A stretch of 64,000 bases of DNA from Caldimonas manganoxidans ATCC BAA-369 (GCF_000381125.1 NZ_KB905934.1:104153-168152); one strand, 5' to 3'; positions 1-9,357 are shown, numbered from the stretch's first letter. The notes: generated by a model from the letters alone, not told the origin. Translations and numbers: made by a program.

Positions 1-115
1 GCGGAATGTGATTGGCCACCAGCGTGGGCAGCCCAATGCCCAGGTTGACGTAGGCGCCATCGGGAATGTCGATCGCCACGCGCCGGGCCATCTCGTCGCG
101 GGTCCATTTCTTCAT
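1..115 (-). CDS. pcaJ: 3-oxoadipate CoA-transferase subunit B, N-terminal part (cut by window edge)
   Basis: These are the first 38 codons of the B subunit of a family I CoA-transferase; the rest lies left of the window. The protein opens [12 protein letters not shown] and continues into the glycine-rich [15 protein letters not shown] stretch of the PcaJ/ScoB/AtoA family. In this family the B subunit carries the catalytic glutamate that forms the enzyme-CoA thioester; that residue is out of view. The ATG shares one base with the TGA of pcaI (TGATG), so translation of the two subunits is probably coupled. The substrate is inferred from the PcaI partner and the PcaR-like neighbour. Succinyl-CoA:acetoacetate transfer is the alternative. 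Confidence 0.85.
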   Translation of the reverse strand, partial: MKKWTRDEMARRVAIDIPDGAYVNLGIGLPTLVANHIP

Positions 116-819
116 CACGCAGCCTCCTTCTTGAAACCGCCGGCCTGGGTGATGCGGCGCGGCACCCGCACCACACGGTGCACGAAGATGCCCGGGGTGA
201 CGACCGCCTCCGGATCGAGCGCACCGAGCTCGACGATCTCGGGCACCTCCACCACCGTACACTTGGCGGCCATGGCCATGATGGGCCCGAAGTTGCGCGC
301 GGTCTTGCGGTACACGAGATTGCCCCAGCGGTCGGCCCGCTCGGCTTTGATCAAAGCCACATCCGCATGGATGGGATACTCCAGCACATAGTGCCGGCCG
401 TTGATTTCGCGGGTTTCCTTGCCGCGGGCCAGCTCGGTGCCATACCCCGTGGGGGTGTAGAACGCGCCTATGCCTGCGCCGGCGGCGCGGATGCGCTCGG
501 CCAAATTGCCCTGCGGCACCAATTCGAGCTCGATCTTGCCGCTGCGGTAGAGCTCGTCGAACACATACGAATCGACCTGGCGCGGAAAGGAGCAAATGAT
601 CTTCCTCACCCGCCCGGTCTTGAGCAATGCGGCCAGCCCGGTGTCGCCGTTGCCCGCGTTGTTGTTGACCACCGTCAGATCCCGGGCCCCCTGGGCAATG
701 AGACCCTCGATCAAGTGGTCCGGGATGCCGGCGGTGCCGAAACCGCCGATCATCACGGTCGAGCCGTCACGCACATCGGCCAGGGCGGCCTCGACCGAGG
801 CACAGATCTTGTTGATCAT
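115..819 (-). CDS. pcaI: 3-oxoadipate CoA-transferase subunit A
   Basis: Predicted A subunit (234 aa) of the enzyme that moves CoA from succinyl-CoA to 3-oxoadipate, the penultimate step of the beta-ketoadipate pathway. The start [13 protein letters not shown], the [16 protein letters not shown] glycine motif, the [15 protein letters not shown] segment and [20 protein letters not shown] are characteristic of PcaI and of the acetoacetate enzymes ScoA and AtoD. ATG at 819 was chosen because family homology begins there; upstream codons run into the operator region. A PcaR-type regulator diverges from it, which favours 3-oxoadipate. The nearby homogentisate genes release acetoacetate, so a succinyl-CoA:acetoacetate role is the main alternative. 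Confidence 0.9.
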   Translation of the reverse strand: MINKICASVEAALADVRDGSTVMIGGFGTAGIPDHLIEGLIAQGARDLTVVNNNAGNGDTGLAALLKTGRVRKIICSFPRQVDSYVFDELYRSGKIELELVPQGNLAERIRAAGAGIGAFYTPTGYGTELARGKETREINGRHYVLEYPIHADVALIKAERADRWGNLVYRKTARNFGPIMAMAAKCTVVEVPEIVELGALDPEAVVTPGIFVHRVVRVPRRITQAGGFKKEAA

Positions 820-910
820 AGAACGCCTATCGAACAGATGATGGAATAAACCAGGAAATGTTCTAATATTGAACAATGGTTCTTCTTGTGAACACTCACT
901 GTACTCGACC
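820..910. promoter_or_regulatory. pcaI/pcaR divergent promoter with two tandem GTTC-N7-GAAC palindromes
   Basis: The 91-bp gap between pcaI and the IclR gene is AT-richer than its surroundings. It holds two copies of the same inverted repeat: TGTTCTAATATTGAACA at 859-875 and GTTCTTCTTGTGAAC at 879-893. Both have seven bases between GTTC and GAAC, and their centres are 19 bp apart, close to two helical turns. Tandem sites on one helix face fit an IclR-family tetramer; the PcaR-type regulator beside them is the obvious candidate binder. The assignment is inferred from position and symmetry. Confidence 0.7.
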
Positions 911-1714
911 ATGAGCCCGAACTCAAGCTCGCGCCCGACGCAGCGCATCCAGCCCGGCGACAGCTATGTGCAATCCTTTGCCCGCGGCCTGGCCGTGGTG
1001 CGCACCTTCAGTGGCGAGGCGCCGGCGCAAACCATTTCGGAAGTGGCCGAACGGGCCGGCCTGACCCGTGCCGGGGCGCGGCGCATCCTGCTGACGCTGC
1101 AGCACCTGGGCTATGTGCAAGCCGAGGGACGGCTGTTTCGCCTGACGCCCAAGATTCTCGACCTGGGTTTTGCCTACCTGAGCTCGCTGCCCCTGTGGAA
1201 CCTGGCCGAGCCGGTGATGGAAGACCTGGTGGCCGACATCAAGGAATCCTGCTCGGCCGCCGTCCTGGACGACACGGACATCGTCTACGTGCTGCGCGTG
1301 CCCACGCACAAGATCATGGCCATCAACCTGGGCGTGGGCAGCCGCCTGCCAGCCTACTGCACCTCGATGGGGCGGGTGTTGCTGGCCGGGCTGCCCGACG
1401 CGGAGCTGGACGACCGCCTGGCCGCCAGCGAATTGCTCAAACGCACGCCCAAAACCGAAACCGATCCGACCCGCCTGCGTGCCTTGATCGAGCAAGTGCG
1501 CGTGCAAGGCTGGGCGCTGGTGGCCGAAGAATTGGAAGAGGGCCTGGTGTCGCTGGCCGCGCCGATCCGCGGCCGCAACGGTGAGGTGGTGGCGGCCATC
1601 AATGTGAGCGGCCAGCAACACCGCACCCCACCGGTGGTGATGTTGGAACGCTTCTTGCCCAAACTGCTGGCCGCCGCGCAGCAGATCAGCTCGATGATCG
1701 GCGGCGCCAAGTAA
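911..1714 (+). CDS. pcaR: IclR-family regulator of the PcaR/PcaU/PobR type
   Basis: DNA-binding regulator of 267 aa. The segment SYVQSFARGLAVVRTF followed by a winged helix-turn-helix (about residues 20-80: SEVAERAGLTRAGARRILLTL) is the mark of the PcaR/PcaU/PobR subfamily of IclR proteins. The rest is the IclR effector-binding domain (SSLPLWNLAEPVMEDL, then LGVGSRLPAYCTSMGRVLLAGL). Members of this subfamily sense beta-ketoadipate or 4-hydroxybenzoate and usually activate. It diverges from pcaIJ across the tandem palindromes, so it probably controls them. ATG at 911 was chosen because an earlier in-frame start at 869 would lie inside the operator. True pcaR orthology is inferred from the neighbourhood. 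Confidence 0.85.
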   Translation: MSPNSSSRPTQRIQPGDSYVQSFARGLAVVRTFSGEAPAQTISEVAERAGLTRAGARRILLTLQHLGYVQAEGRLFRLTPKILDLGFAYLSSLPLWNLAEPVMEDLVADIKESCSAAVLDDTDIVYVLRVPTHKIMAINLGVGSRLPAYCTSMGRVLLAGLPDAELDDRLAASELLKRTPKTETDPTRLRALIEQVRVQGWALVAEELEEGLVSLAAPIRGRNGEVVAAINVSGQQHRTPPVVMLERFLPKLLAAAQQISSMIGGAK

Positions 1715-1723
1715 ACGCCGTGG

Positions 1724-2551
1724 CTAAGTGCTGCGCGCCCCCAGGCGCTGCGAGACCGTGCGCGCGCAGTCGCGCAGGGCCTGCGCGAGCGGGCCATCCC
1801 AGCGGGTGTCGAACACGCCGGACGGCCCGATGGCGGTGATGGCCATCACCATCTGGCCCGCGTGATCGAACACCGGCGCGGACATGGCACTCACCCCCTG
1901 GATCACCGCCCCTTCGGAGCGGCTCATGCCGTGGGCACGCACCTCGGCCAACGTCGGCTCGAAGTCCTCCCAGCGGGGCAAAGGCCGGGGCGCGGGCATG
2001 CCGGGCTGAGCGCGCAGTCCCAGCACCTGCTCGCGTGCGCGCTCCTCCTCCAGGGCCGCACGCACCACCTCGGCCGGCAGATACGCCGAAAACAGACGTC
2101 CCGACGCGGTTCCGGGCAGGGACTCGACGGTGCCATGGCGCATGTTCACATGCACGGCCGCCGGCGACTCCTCGATGCGCACGATGGTGGGCCCCCGGGA
2201 GCCCCACACCGCCACGGCCACGGTGTGCCCGATGCGCTGCGCCAGCTCGGCAATCAGAGGCGTGGCGATGCGCACTGGATCGGCCTGTTGCAGCGCAATC
2301 AGGCCCAATTGGAGCGCCAAGGGCCCTAGCCCATAGTGACCGCTGACGTCGTCTTGCTCGATCAGCCCGATCTTGCCGAAGCTCACCAGATAAGGATGCG
2401 CCTTGGCCGGGCTCATGCCGGCCTCGCGCGCCAGCTCCTTCAGCGGCAGCGCCCGCCCAGCATGGGCCAGGGCCCGCAGCAACTGCCCTCCGACCTCCAC
2501 GCTTTGAATGCCGCGCCGGTCGCGTTCGGCCCTCGCAGAGTTGTCATCCAC
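1724..2551 (-). CDS. IclR-family transcriptional regulator, likely controller of the homogentisate operon
   Basis: Regulator of 275 aa with an N-terminal winged helix-turn-helix (about 15-75: SVEVGGQLLRALAHAGRALP, LKELAREAGMSPAKAHPYLV) and a C-terminal IclR effector domain ending QRLGA. It converges with the PcaR-like gene (9 bp apart) and diverges from the hydroxylase-hmgAB operon. In Pseudomonas putida an IclR protein, HmgR, represses divergently placed hmg genes and responds to homogentisate. Position suggests the same role here, though the sequence alone does not prove orthology. The effector could equally be the acid upstream of homogentisate. Confidence 0.85.
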   Translation of the reverse strand: MDDNSARAERDRRGIQSVEVGGQLLRALAHAGRALPLKELAREAGMSPAKAHPYLVSFGKIGLIEQDDVSGHYGLGPLALQLGLIALQQADPVRIATPLIAELAQRIGHTVAVAVWGSRGPTIVRIEESPAAVHVNMRHGTVESLPGTASGRLFSAYLPAEVVRAALEEERAREQVLGLRAQPGMPAPRPLPRWEDFEPTLAEVRAHGMSRSEGAVIQGVSAMSAPVFDHAGQMVMAITAIGPSGVFDTRWDGPLAQALRDCARTVSQRLGARST

Positions 2552-2714
2552 GGTCTAAGTTCTTTCTATCGCCACGGGTCATGGCGATTCAGGGTTTGTA
2601 CTTATCAAATTGATTAGACATTAGCAAACAAGTTGACTACGATCAAGCCAAGTTCAGCCATGTCGAATTTGTTTGCTTACGTATAACAGGGTCCCCCACC
2701 CCTCAGGAGCTTCC
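2552..2714. promoter_or_regulatory. Divergent promoter region of the IclR gene and the hydroxylase-hmgAB operon
   Basis: This 163-bp gap is clearly AT-richer than the flanking genes. It contains a perfect palindrome ATCAA-A-TTGAT (2604-2614) and a wider inverted repeat with 9-bp arms, AGCAAACAA at 2623-2631 and TTGTTTGCT at 2669-2677. A TATAAC hexamer at 2682-2687 could serve as a rightward -10 box, though no good -35 is seen at the usual distance. AGGAGC at 2704-2709 is the ribosome site for the ATG at 2715. The wide repeat flanks the presumed rightward promoter, as expected for a repressor that bridges or covers it. Confidence 0.5.
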
Positions 2715-3671
2715 ATGAGCCAGAAAGCCTTTGCCAGCCAAGCCGACTTGGCGGACAAGCAAGTGAGTTTCACCCGCTTGTCCGAGCATGCCTATGCCTA
2801 CACCGCCGAGGGCGATCCCAACACCGGTGTGATCGTCGGCGACGATGCCGTGATGGTGCTCGACACCCAAGCCACGCCGGCCATGGCACAAGACGTGATT
2901 CGGCGCATCCGCGAAGTCACCGACAAGCCGATCAAATACGTCGTGCTGACCCACTACCATGCCGTGCGGGTGCTGGGAGCCTCGGCCTACCAGCCCGAAC
3001 ACATCATCGCCAGCCACGACACCTTGGAGCTCATCCGCGAGCGTGGCGAGCAGGACAAAGCCAGCGAAATCGGCCGCTTCCCGCGCCTGTTCCGCAATGT
3101 CGAGAGCGTGCCGCCGGGCCTGACCTGGCCCACACTGGCCTTCAGCGGCCGCATGACCATCTGGCTGGGGCGCCTGGAGGTGCAACTGCTGCAACTGGGC
3201 CGCGGCCACACCAAGGGCGACACGGTGGCCTGGTTGCCGCAAGAGCGCATCCTGTTCTCCGGGGACTTGGTGGAGTTCGACGCCACCCCCTACGCCGGCG
3301 ATGCCTACTTCAAGGACTGGCCGCAGACGCTGGACCGCATCGCCGCGCTCGGGCCCGAAAAGCTCGTGCCCGGCCGCGGCGCGGCATTGACCACCCCTGA
3401 ACAGGTGCAAGCGGCCCTGTCGGGCACACGCAGCTTCATCGCCGACATGTATGCCAGCGTGCAAGAAGGCGTGAAGGCCGGCAAGGATCTCAAAACCATC
3501 TACAAGGACACCTACGCCAAACTCAAGCCCAAGTATGGCCACTGGGTGATCTTCGATCACTGCATGCCCTTCGATGTCACGCGCTGCTACGACGAAGTGA
3601 CGCAGTACCCCGACCCGCGCATTTGGACGGCCGAGCGCGACCGGCAGATGTGGGAGGCGCTGGAGTCATGA
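2715..3671 (+). CDS. Metallo-beta-lactamase-fold protein with altered metal motif, first gene of the hydroxylase-hmg operon
   Basis: Protein of 318 aa with the MBL fold (GVIVGDDAVMVLDTQA, VVLTHYHAVRVLGASAY, LGRGHTKGDTVAWLP, ILFSGDLVEF). The usual HxHxDH zinc motif reads H80-Y-H82-A-V-R85, so the Asp and third His that bind the second metal are missing, while the later GH and GD positions are kept. The enzyme may hold one metal or have a changed chemistry. ATG at 2715 follows AGGAGC; its TGA overlaps the ATG of the FAD hydroxylase (ATGA), so the two are coupled. A role in handling the hydroxylase product or a thioester/lactone of it is possible; no substrate can be read from the sequence. Confidence 0.85.
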   Translation: MSQKAFASQADLADKQVSFTRLSEHAYAYTAEGDPNTGVIVGDDAVMVLDTQATPAMAQDVIRRIREVTDKPIKYVVLTHYHAVRVLGASAYQPEHIIASHDTLELIRERGEQDKASEIGRFPRLFRNVESVPPGLTWPTLAFSGRMTIWLGRLEVQLLQLGRGHTKGDTVAWLPQERILFSGDLVEFDATPYAGDAYFKDWPQTLDRIAALGPEKLVPGRGAALTTPEQVQAALSGTRSFIADMYASVQEGVKAGKDLKTIYKDTYAKLKPKYGHWVIFDHCMPFDVTRCYDEVTQYPDPRIWTAERDRQMWEALES

Positions 3672-5362
3672 AGCTTCGTAACTTGGCCCGCGCCCGCGGC
3701 GAGGGCATCGACTACCAAACGGTGAGCTTCGATTACGAGCGCTGCGCCGACCAGGACGCCGGCACGGTGGTGCGTCACCCGGTGGTGGTGGTGGGCGCCG
3801 GCCCGGTGGGCATGAGCCTGGCCATCGACCTGGCGCAGCAGGGGGTGCGCGTGGTGCTGCTGGACGCCGACCACAAGCTGTCCGTGGGCTCGCGCGCGAT
3901 CTGCTTTGCCAAACGCACGCTGGAAATCTTCGACCGCCTGGGTTGCGGCGACCGCATGGTGGCCAAAGGCGTCTCGTGGAACGTGGGCAAGGTCTTCTTC
4001 CGCAATGAACAACTCTATGCCTTCGATCTGCTGCCCGAATCGGGCCACGAGCGCCCGGCCTTCATCAACCTGCAGCAGTACTACGTGGAGGGCTACCTGG
4101 CCGAGCGCATCGCCGAGCTGCCCTTGATCGAGCTGCGCTGGAGGCATGCGGTCACCGCCGTGCAGCCGCACGGCGACCACGTGATCGTGACCGTGGACAC
4201 GCCCGAAGGCCCCTACACCCTGCACGCTGACTATCTGATCGCCTGCGACGGCTCGCGCTCGCCGGTGCGCCACATGATCGGGCAGGAAAGCCATGGACGG
4301 GTCTTCCATGATCGCTTCCTGATCGCCGATGTGAAGATGCACGCAGACTTCCCGCCCGAGCGCTGGTTCTGGTTCGATCCGCCCTTCCATCCGAACCGCA
4401 GCGTGCTGCTGCACCGCCAGCCCGATGATGTCTGGCGCATCGACTTCCAACTCGGTTGGGAGGCCGACCCCGAAGCGGCCAAGCGGCCTGAGAACGTGAT
4501 CCCGCTGGTCAAGGCGCTGCTCGGCCCGGACGTGCCCTTCGAGTTGGAATGGGTCAGCGTATACACCTTTTCCTGCTCGCGCATGGACCGCTTCCGCCAC
4601 GGGCGGGTGATCTTCGCCGGCGATGCGGCCCATCTTGTCTCGCCCTTCGGTGCACGCGGCGCCAACTCCGGGGTGCAAGACGCCGAGAACCTGGCCTGGA
4701 AGCTGGCGGCCGTGCTGCGGGGCCAAGCCGGCGAGGCCCTGCTCGACAGCTACGGCACCGAGCGCGAATATGCGGCCGACGAGAACATTGGCCACTCCAC
4801 GCGCGCCACCGACTTCATCACACCCAAGAGCGAGGTCAGCCGTCTGTTCCGCGACGCCGTGCTCGACCTGGCCAAAGACCATGCGTTCGCGCGCCGCCTG
4901 GTCAACAGCGGGCGCTTGTCGGTGCCGGCCACGCTGCGGAACTCGCCGCTGAACACCCCCGATGCCGCCCCCTTCGAGGGCCACATGGTGCCTGGGGCGC
5001 CGGCCACCGACGCGGCGGTGACCGTGGACGGCCGCCCCACGTGGCTGCTGCGCCAGCTCCATGGCTCGCGCTTTGCCGCCCTCGTGTTCGACGCACCCGA
5101 TGCGCCGCAGCGCCTGGCCGCAGTGCGCGATGCCGCCGCAGGCCTGGCCGAGCTGGACCTGCTGCTGGTGAGCGACACCGTGCGCCGCATCGAAGGCGCG
5201 CGCTGCCTGATCGATACCGAGGGCTTGCTGGCACGGCGCTACGACGGCCGCGCCGGCACCGTGTACCTGCTGCGCCCCGACCAGCATGTGTGCGCCCGTT
5301 GGCGCGAGCCCTCCAGCGCGTCGGTGCGCGCCGCGTTACGCCGCGCGCTGGCCCTGCATTGA
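3668..5362 (+). CDS. FAD-dependent aromatic hydroxylase (MhpA/MhaA-like)
   Basis: Class A flavoprotein monooxygenase of 564 aa. The N-terminal Rossmann motif [20 protein letters not shown] binds [16 protein letters not shown] is the DG motif, and [20 protein letters not shown] is the GD motif; a thioredoxin-like C-terminal region follows, as in MhpA and PheA. Such enzymes use NAD(P)H and O2 to hydroxylate phenolic acids. It is followed by a 71-aa protein and hmgA-hmgB, so a likely product is homogentisate. 3-Hydroxyphenylacetate 6-hydroxylase MhaAB of Pseudomonas putida U, a flavoprotein with a small coupling protein, is the closest functional model. Substrate remains inferred; 3-(3-hydroxyphenyl)propionate-like acids are alternatives. 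Confidence 0.85.
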   Translation: MKLRNLARARGEGIDYQTVSFDYERCADQDAGTVVRHPVVVVGAGPVGMSLAIDLAQQGVRVVLLDADHKLSVGSRAICFAKRTLEIFDRLGCGDRMVAKGVSWNVGKVFFRNEQLYAFDLLPESGHERPAFINLQQYYVEGYLAERIAELPLIELRWRHAVTAVQPHGDHVIVTVDTPEGPYTLHADYLIACDGSRSPVRHMIGQESHGRVFHDRFLIADVKMHADFPPERWFWFDPPFHPNRSVLLHRQPDDVWRIDFQLGWEADPEAAKRPENVIPLVKALLGPDVPFELEWVSVYTFSCSRMDRFRHGRVIFAGDAAHLVSPFGARGANSGVQDAENLAWKLAAVLRGQAGEALLDSYGTEREYAADENIGHSTRATDFITPKSEVSRLFRDAVLDLAKDHAFARRLVNSGRLSVPATLRNSPLNTPDAAPFEGHMVPGAPATDAAVTVDGRPTWLLRQLHGSRFAALVFDAPDAPQRLAAVRDAAAGLAELDLLLVSDTVRRIEGARCLIDTEGLLARRYDGRAGTVYLLRPDQHVCARWREPSSASVRAALRRALALH

Positions 5363-5376
5363 GGAGGCGCAACACC

Positions 5377-5592
5377 ATGTCCCTCATCACCACCCCGAAC
5401 CTCGAGGCGCCCGACGACTTCTACCAAGCCTTGATCGAGGCGCACCGCGATCTCAGCACCGCGCAAAGCCACGAACTCAACGCCAAGCTCGTGCTGCTGC
5501 TGGCCAACCACATCGGCCACACCGACGTGCTGCGCCAAGCCCTGCAGGCCGCGCGCCACAGCGTACTTTCCTCGACCCACAGCGCAGGATGA
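5377..5592 (+). CDS. Small DUF2783-type protein, possible hydroxylase coupling component
   Basis: 71-aa acidic helical protein ([40 protein letters not shown]) matching the DUF2783 family, which recurs beside MhpA-like hydroxylases. GAGGAGG, overlapping the hydroxylase stop codon, is a strong ribosome site 9 bases before the ATG. Its stop overlaps an ATG of hmgA. Size and position match MhaB, the small coupling protein of 3-hydroxyphenylacetate hydroxylase in Pseudomonas putida U, but I infer that function from context only. No membrane segment, signal peptide or metal motif is visible. Confidence 0.8.
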   Translation: MSLITTPNLEAPDDFYQALIEAHRDLSTAQSHELNAKLVLLLANHIGHTDVLRQALQAARHSVLSSTHSAG

Positions 5593-5597
5593 TGCCC

Positions 5598-6902
5598 ATG
5601 AACGACGCCCCCCTGTCTTACCTCAGCGGCTTCGGCAACGAATTCGCCACCGAAGCGATCCCCGGTGCGCTGCCCATCGGGCGCAACAGCCCGCAGCGCG
5701 CGCCCTTCGACCTGTATGCCGAGCTGATCTCCGGCACCGCCTTCACCGCGCCGCGTGCCGCCAACCGGCGCACCTGGATGTACCGCCGCCAGCCCTCGGT
5801 GGTGACCGGCGCCTACCGGCCCTACGAGCAGCCCTACTGGACCACGGGCGCTGCCGGCGGCGTGGCCGCGCCACCCGAGCCGCTGCGCTGGAACCCCTTT
5901 CCGCTGCCCGAAGCCGCGCTCGACTTCGTCGACGGCCTACGCACCATCGTGGCCAACGGCGATGCCGACGCGCAATGCGGCATGGCCGCGCATGTCTACC
6001 TGGCCAGCCGCTCGATGGGCCGCCGCGCCCTCATCAACGCCGACGGCGAGATGCTCTTCGTGCCCCAGCAGGGCCGACTGCGCCTGGTCACCGAATTGGG
6101 CGTGCTCGAAGCCCGCCCCGGTGAGATCGCCCTGGTGCCGCGTGGCATGGCCTTCAAAGTCGAGCTGCCCGATGGCCCCTCGCGCGGCTATGTGTGCGAA
6201 AACTACGGCGCCTTCTTTCGGCTGCCGGAGCTGGGCCCCATCGGCTCCAACGGGCTGGCCAATGCACGCGACTTCCTCGCCCCGGTGGCGGCCTGGGAAG
6301 ACGGCCGCGGCGACTATGAACTGATCAAAAAGTTCGGCGGGCGGCTGTGGCGCGCGGTGCAAGACCACACGCCCTTCAACGTCGTGGCCTGGCACGGCAA
6401 TTTGGTGCCGTTCAAATACGACACCGCGCACTTCATGACCATCGGCTCGATCAGCTACGACCATCCCGACCCGTCGATCTTCACCGTGCTGACCTCGCCG
6501 TCGGACACCCCGGGCACGGCCAACTGCGACTTCGTGATCTTCCCGCCGCGCTGGATGGTGGCCGAGGACACCTTCCGTCCGCCCTGGTACCACCGCAACC
6601 TGATGAGCGAGTTCATGGGCCTGGTCTATGGCCAATACGACGCCAAGCCCGAGGGCTTCAAGCCCGGCGGCGCCTCGCTGCACAACTGCATGGTGCCCCA
6701 TGGCCCGGACACCGAGGCCTTCGAGAAAGCCAGCACCGCGCCGCTGGTGCCGCACAAGCTGGACAACACCCTGGCCTTCATGTTCGAAAGCCGCTACCGC
6801 TTCGTGCCCACCGAATACGCCATGAACAGCGGCACGCTCGACACTGCCTATGCCCAGTGCTGGCAAGGCTTGAAAGACCACTTCCGAGGAGCGCGCGCAT
6901 GA
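5598..6902 (+). CDS. hmgA: Homogentisate 1,2-dioxygenase
   Basis: Non-haem iron dioxygenase (434 aa, full family length) that opens homogentisate to maleylacetoacetate. The start [19 protein letters not shown] and the active-site regions [19 protein letters not shown] and [19 protein letters not shown] followed by [16 protein letters not shown], which carry the iron-binding His and Glu residues, are all present. ATG at 5598 was chosen because AGGA at 5586-5589 lies eight bases upstream; in-frame ATGs at 5589 and 5592 are alternatives, the first overlapping the previous stop. The stop overlaps the hmgB start (ATGA). Confidence 0.97.
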   Translation: MNDAPLSYLSGFGNEFATEAIPGALPIGRNSPQRAPFDLYAELISGTAFTAPRAANRRTWMYRRQPSVVTGAYRPYEQPYWTTGAAGGVAAPPEPLRWNPFPLPEAALDFVDGLRTIVANGDADAQCGMAAHVYLASRSMGRRALINADGEMLFVPQQGRLRLVTELGVLEARPGEIALVPRGMAFKVELPDGPSRGYVCENYGAFFRLPELGPIGSNGLANARDFLAPVAAWEDGRGDYELIKKFGGRLWRAVQDHTPFNVVAWHGNLVPFKYDTAHFMTIGSISYDHPDPSIFTVLTSPSDTPGTANCDFVIFPPRWMVAEDTFRPPWYHRNLMSEFMGLVYGQYDAKPEGFKPGGASLHNCMVPHGPDTEAFEKASTAPLVPHKLDNTLAFMFESRYRFVPTEYAMNSGTLDTAYAQCWQGLKDHFRGARA

Positions 6903-8224
6903 GCTCTCAGCTGGACGAAACCCATGACCCGACCCTGCAGTCCTGGGTCGAGACGGCCAACGATGCGAGCACCGACTTTCCGATCCAGAACCTGCCGCTG
7001 GCCCGGTTCCGCCGCATCGGCAGCCAAGAGCCGTGGCGTGTCGGGGTGGCCATTGGCGACCAGATCGTCGACTTGGCCGCCGCCAGCCGCTGCGGCCTGC
7101 TGCCTGCGCCTGTCAGCGCAGCGCTGGCCGCCTGCGAGCAGGGCCACCTCAATGCCTTGATGGCCGCCGGCCGCAGCGTGCGTGTGGCGTTGCGCCGCGC
7201 GCTGTCGCAAGGCCTGCGTCGCGGCAGTGCGCAACAAGCCGCGCTGTCGAGCTGCCTGGTGCCACAGGCCCAGGCCGAGTACGCCCTGCCCTGCCGCATC
7301 GACGGCTACACCGACTTCTACACCGGCATCCACCACGCCACTGCGGTGGGCCGACTCTTTCGGCCCGACAACCCGCTGCTGCCCAACTACAAATGGGTGC
7401 CCATCGCCTACCACGGCCGCACCTCCTCGATCGGCGTGAGCGGCCAACGCTTTCACCGCCCTCTGGGCCAGCTCAAGCCCCCCACGGCTGCGGCCCCGCA
7501 GCTTGGCCCCTGCCAGCGCCTGGACTACGAGCTGGAGCTGGGCGTCTTCATCGGCCCGGGCAACGCCCTGGGTGAGCCCCTGTCGATCGAGCAGGCCGAA
7601 GACCACGCCTTCGGCTTGGTGCTGCTCAACGACTGGTCCGCACGCGACATCCAGGCTTGGGAGTATCAGCCGCTGGGCCCTTTCCTGTCGAAGAACTTCG
7701 CCACCACGATCTCGCCGTGGATCGTCACGATGGAGGCGCTCGAACCGTTCCGCAGCGCCTGGAGCCGCCCCGAAGGGGACCCGCAGCCCTTGCCCTACCT
7801 GGATTCGGCCCACACCCGCCAGCGCGGCGCCATCGACATCCACTTGGAAGTGTGGCTGCAGACGGCCCGCATGCGCGAAGACGGCCAGCCTCCCGAGCGG
7901 CTGATGGCATCGAACTTCCGTGATGCCTATTGGACCGTGGGCCAAATGATCGCCCACCACAGCATCAACGGCTGCAACCTGCAAAGCGGCGACTTGCTGG
8001 GTTCGGGCACCCAGTCCGGTCCTGGAGAGGATCAGGGCGGTTCGCTGATCGAACTTACGTGCGGTGGAAAAAATCCGGTGCGATTAATGAACGGAGAGAC
8101 TCGCACTTTCCTCGAAGATGGGGATACTGTGGTCTTGCGGGCGCGTTGCCAACGCGAAGGCTGGCGCAGCATCGGGTTCTCCGACTGCGCGGGAACGGTG
8201 CTGCCGGCCGTGCCGTATCGCTGA
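6899..8224 (+). CDS. hmgB: Fumarylacetoacetase
   Basis: Hydrolase (441 aa) that splits fumarylacetoacetate into fumarate and acetoacetate, the last step of homogentisate breakdown. It has the N-terminal SH3-like domain and the FAH catalytic fold: [18 protein letters not shown] with the catalytic His and metal-binding Asp, [11 protein letters not shown], and [20 protein letters not shown]. It is translationally coupled to hmgA by an ATGA overlap, with GAGGAG upstream. A maleylacetoacetate isomerase gene (hmgC/maiA), which normally sits between these two steps, is absent from the window and must be elsewhere or replaced. Confidence 0.97.
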   Translation: MSSQLDETHDPTLQSWVETANDASTDFPIQNLPLARFRRIGSQEPWRVGVAIGDQIVDLAAASRCGLLPAPVSAALAACEQGHLNALMAAGRSVRVALRRALSQGLRRGSAQQAALSSCLVPQAQAEYALPCRIDGYTDFYTGIHHATAVGRLFRPDNPLLPNYKWVPIAYHGRTSSIGVSGQRFHRPLGQLKPPTAAAPQLGPCQRLDYELELGVFIGPGNALGEPLSIEQAEDHAFGLVLLNDWSARDIQAWEYQPLGPFLSKNFATTISPWIVTMEALEPFRSAWSRPEGDPQPLPYLDSAHTRQRGAIDIHLEVWLQTARMREDGQPPERLMASNFRDAYWTVGQMIAHHSINGCNLQSGDLLGSGTQSGPGEDQGGSLIELTCGGKNPVRLMNGETRTFLEDGDTVVLRARCQREGWRSIGFSDCAGTVLPAVPYR

Positions 8225-8272
8225 GGCGGGATCCTGCCCCCCACATGCTTCCCAAGATGAAGGAGACTGTCG

Positions 8273-9301
8273 ATGAAACTGTTGCTGAAAACCTGCGCGT
8301 TGGCCCTGGCCGCCGCCTGCAGCCTGGCCGCCCAGGCCCAGGACGTGACCCTGCGAGTACACCACTTTTGGCCCGCCCAGGCCATGCCGCCCACCAAGGT
8401 GCTGCAGCCGTGGTGCGACAAGATCGCCGCCGATTCCAACCATCGGCTCAAGTGCCAGATCTTCCCGGCCATGCAGCTGGGCGGGACCCCAGCGCAACTG
8501 ATCGACCAAGCCCGCGACGGCGTGGTCGACATCGCCTTCACGCTGCCTGGCTACACCGCTGGCCGCTTCCCGATCATGGAGGTCTTCGAACTGCCCTTCA
8601 TGATCCGTTCGGCCGAGGCCGGCTCCAAGGCGGCCTGGGAGTTCTACGAGAAGTACGCGCAGAAGGAGTTTGCCAGCGTCAAGCCGCTGATGTTCGCGGT
8701 GCATGAGCCAGGCTATGTGCACACCCGCGACAAGCAGATCAAGACCCTGGCCGACTTCAAGGGTCTGAAGATGCGCGCGCCCACCCGCCAGACCAACCGC
8801 TTGCTGGCCAGCCTGGGCGCCTCGCCCGTGGGCATGCCGCTGCCGGCCGTGGCCGAGGCGGTGAACAAGGGCGTGATCGACGGCTTCGTGCTGCCTTGGG
8901 AAGTCATCCCCTCGGTGCGCCTGCACGAGATGGTGAAATTCCACACCGAGACGCCGGACAATCGCCCGGCGCTGTACACCTCGGTCTTCGTGCTGGCGAT
9001 GAACCTGGCCAAGTACAACGGCCTGCCCGCAGACCTGAAGGCCGTGATCGACCGCAACAGCGGCGCGGTGCTGTCGGCATCCGCCGGCAAGACCTGGGAT
9101 GCCGCCCGCGCCCCCGGTCGCAAGCCCGCCGAGGAGCGCGGCAACACTTTCTACACGCTGCCGGCCGAGGAGGTGGATCATTGGATCAAGGCCTCCGCGC
9201 CCCTGTATGACGACTGGGTGGCCGCCATGGACAAAGCCGGTCTGCCGGGCAAGCAGATGCTGGACGATGCCCGCGCGATGCTTGCCAAGCATCAGAAGTA
9301 A
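8273..9301 (+). CDS. dctP: TRAP transporter solute-binding protein (DctP family)
   Basis: Periplasmic binding protein of 342 aa with a cleavable signal peptide (MKLLLKTCALALAAACSLAAQA, cut near residue 22). It belongs to the DctP family of tripartite ATP-independent transporters; the binding-region segment LKMRAPTRQTNRLLASLGASPVGMP carries the conserved Arg that grips a carboxylate. AAGGAGA precedes the ATG. It lies 48 bp after hmgB on the same strand, so an aromatic acid feeding the homogentisate pathway is the likely ligand. That is inference from context; many DctP proteins carry C4-dicarboxylates or sugar acids. A terminator-like hairpin separates it from the membrane subunits. Confidence 0.93.
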   Translation: MKLLLKTCALALAAACSLAAQAQDVTLRVHHFWPAQAMPPTKVLQPWCDKIAADSNHRLKCQIFPAMQLGGTPAQLIDQARDGVVDIAFTLPGYTAGRFPIMEVFELPFMIRSAEAGSKAAWEFYEKYAQKEFASVKPLMFAVHEPGYVHTRDKQIKTLADFKGLKMRAPTRQTNRLLASLGASPVGMPLPAVAEAVNKGVIDGFVLPWEVIPSVRLHEMVKFHTETPDNRPALYTSVFVLAMNLAKYNGLPADLKAVIDRNSGAVLSASAGKTWDAARAPGRKPAEERGNTFYTLPAEEVDHWIKASAPLYDDWVAAMDKAGLPGKQMLDDARAMLAKHQK

Positions 9302-9357
9302 TCCTGTCACGCGCCGCAAGGATCTGGCCGCACAATTCCTGGCCAGGCCGTATCCCA

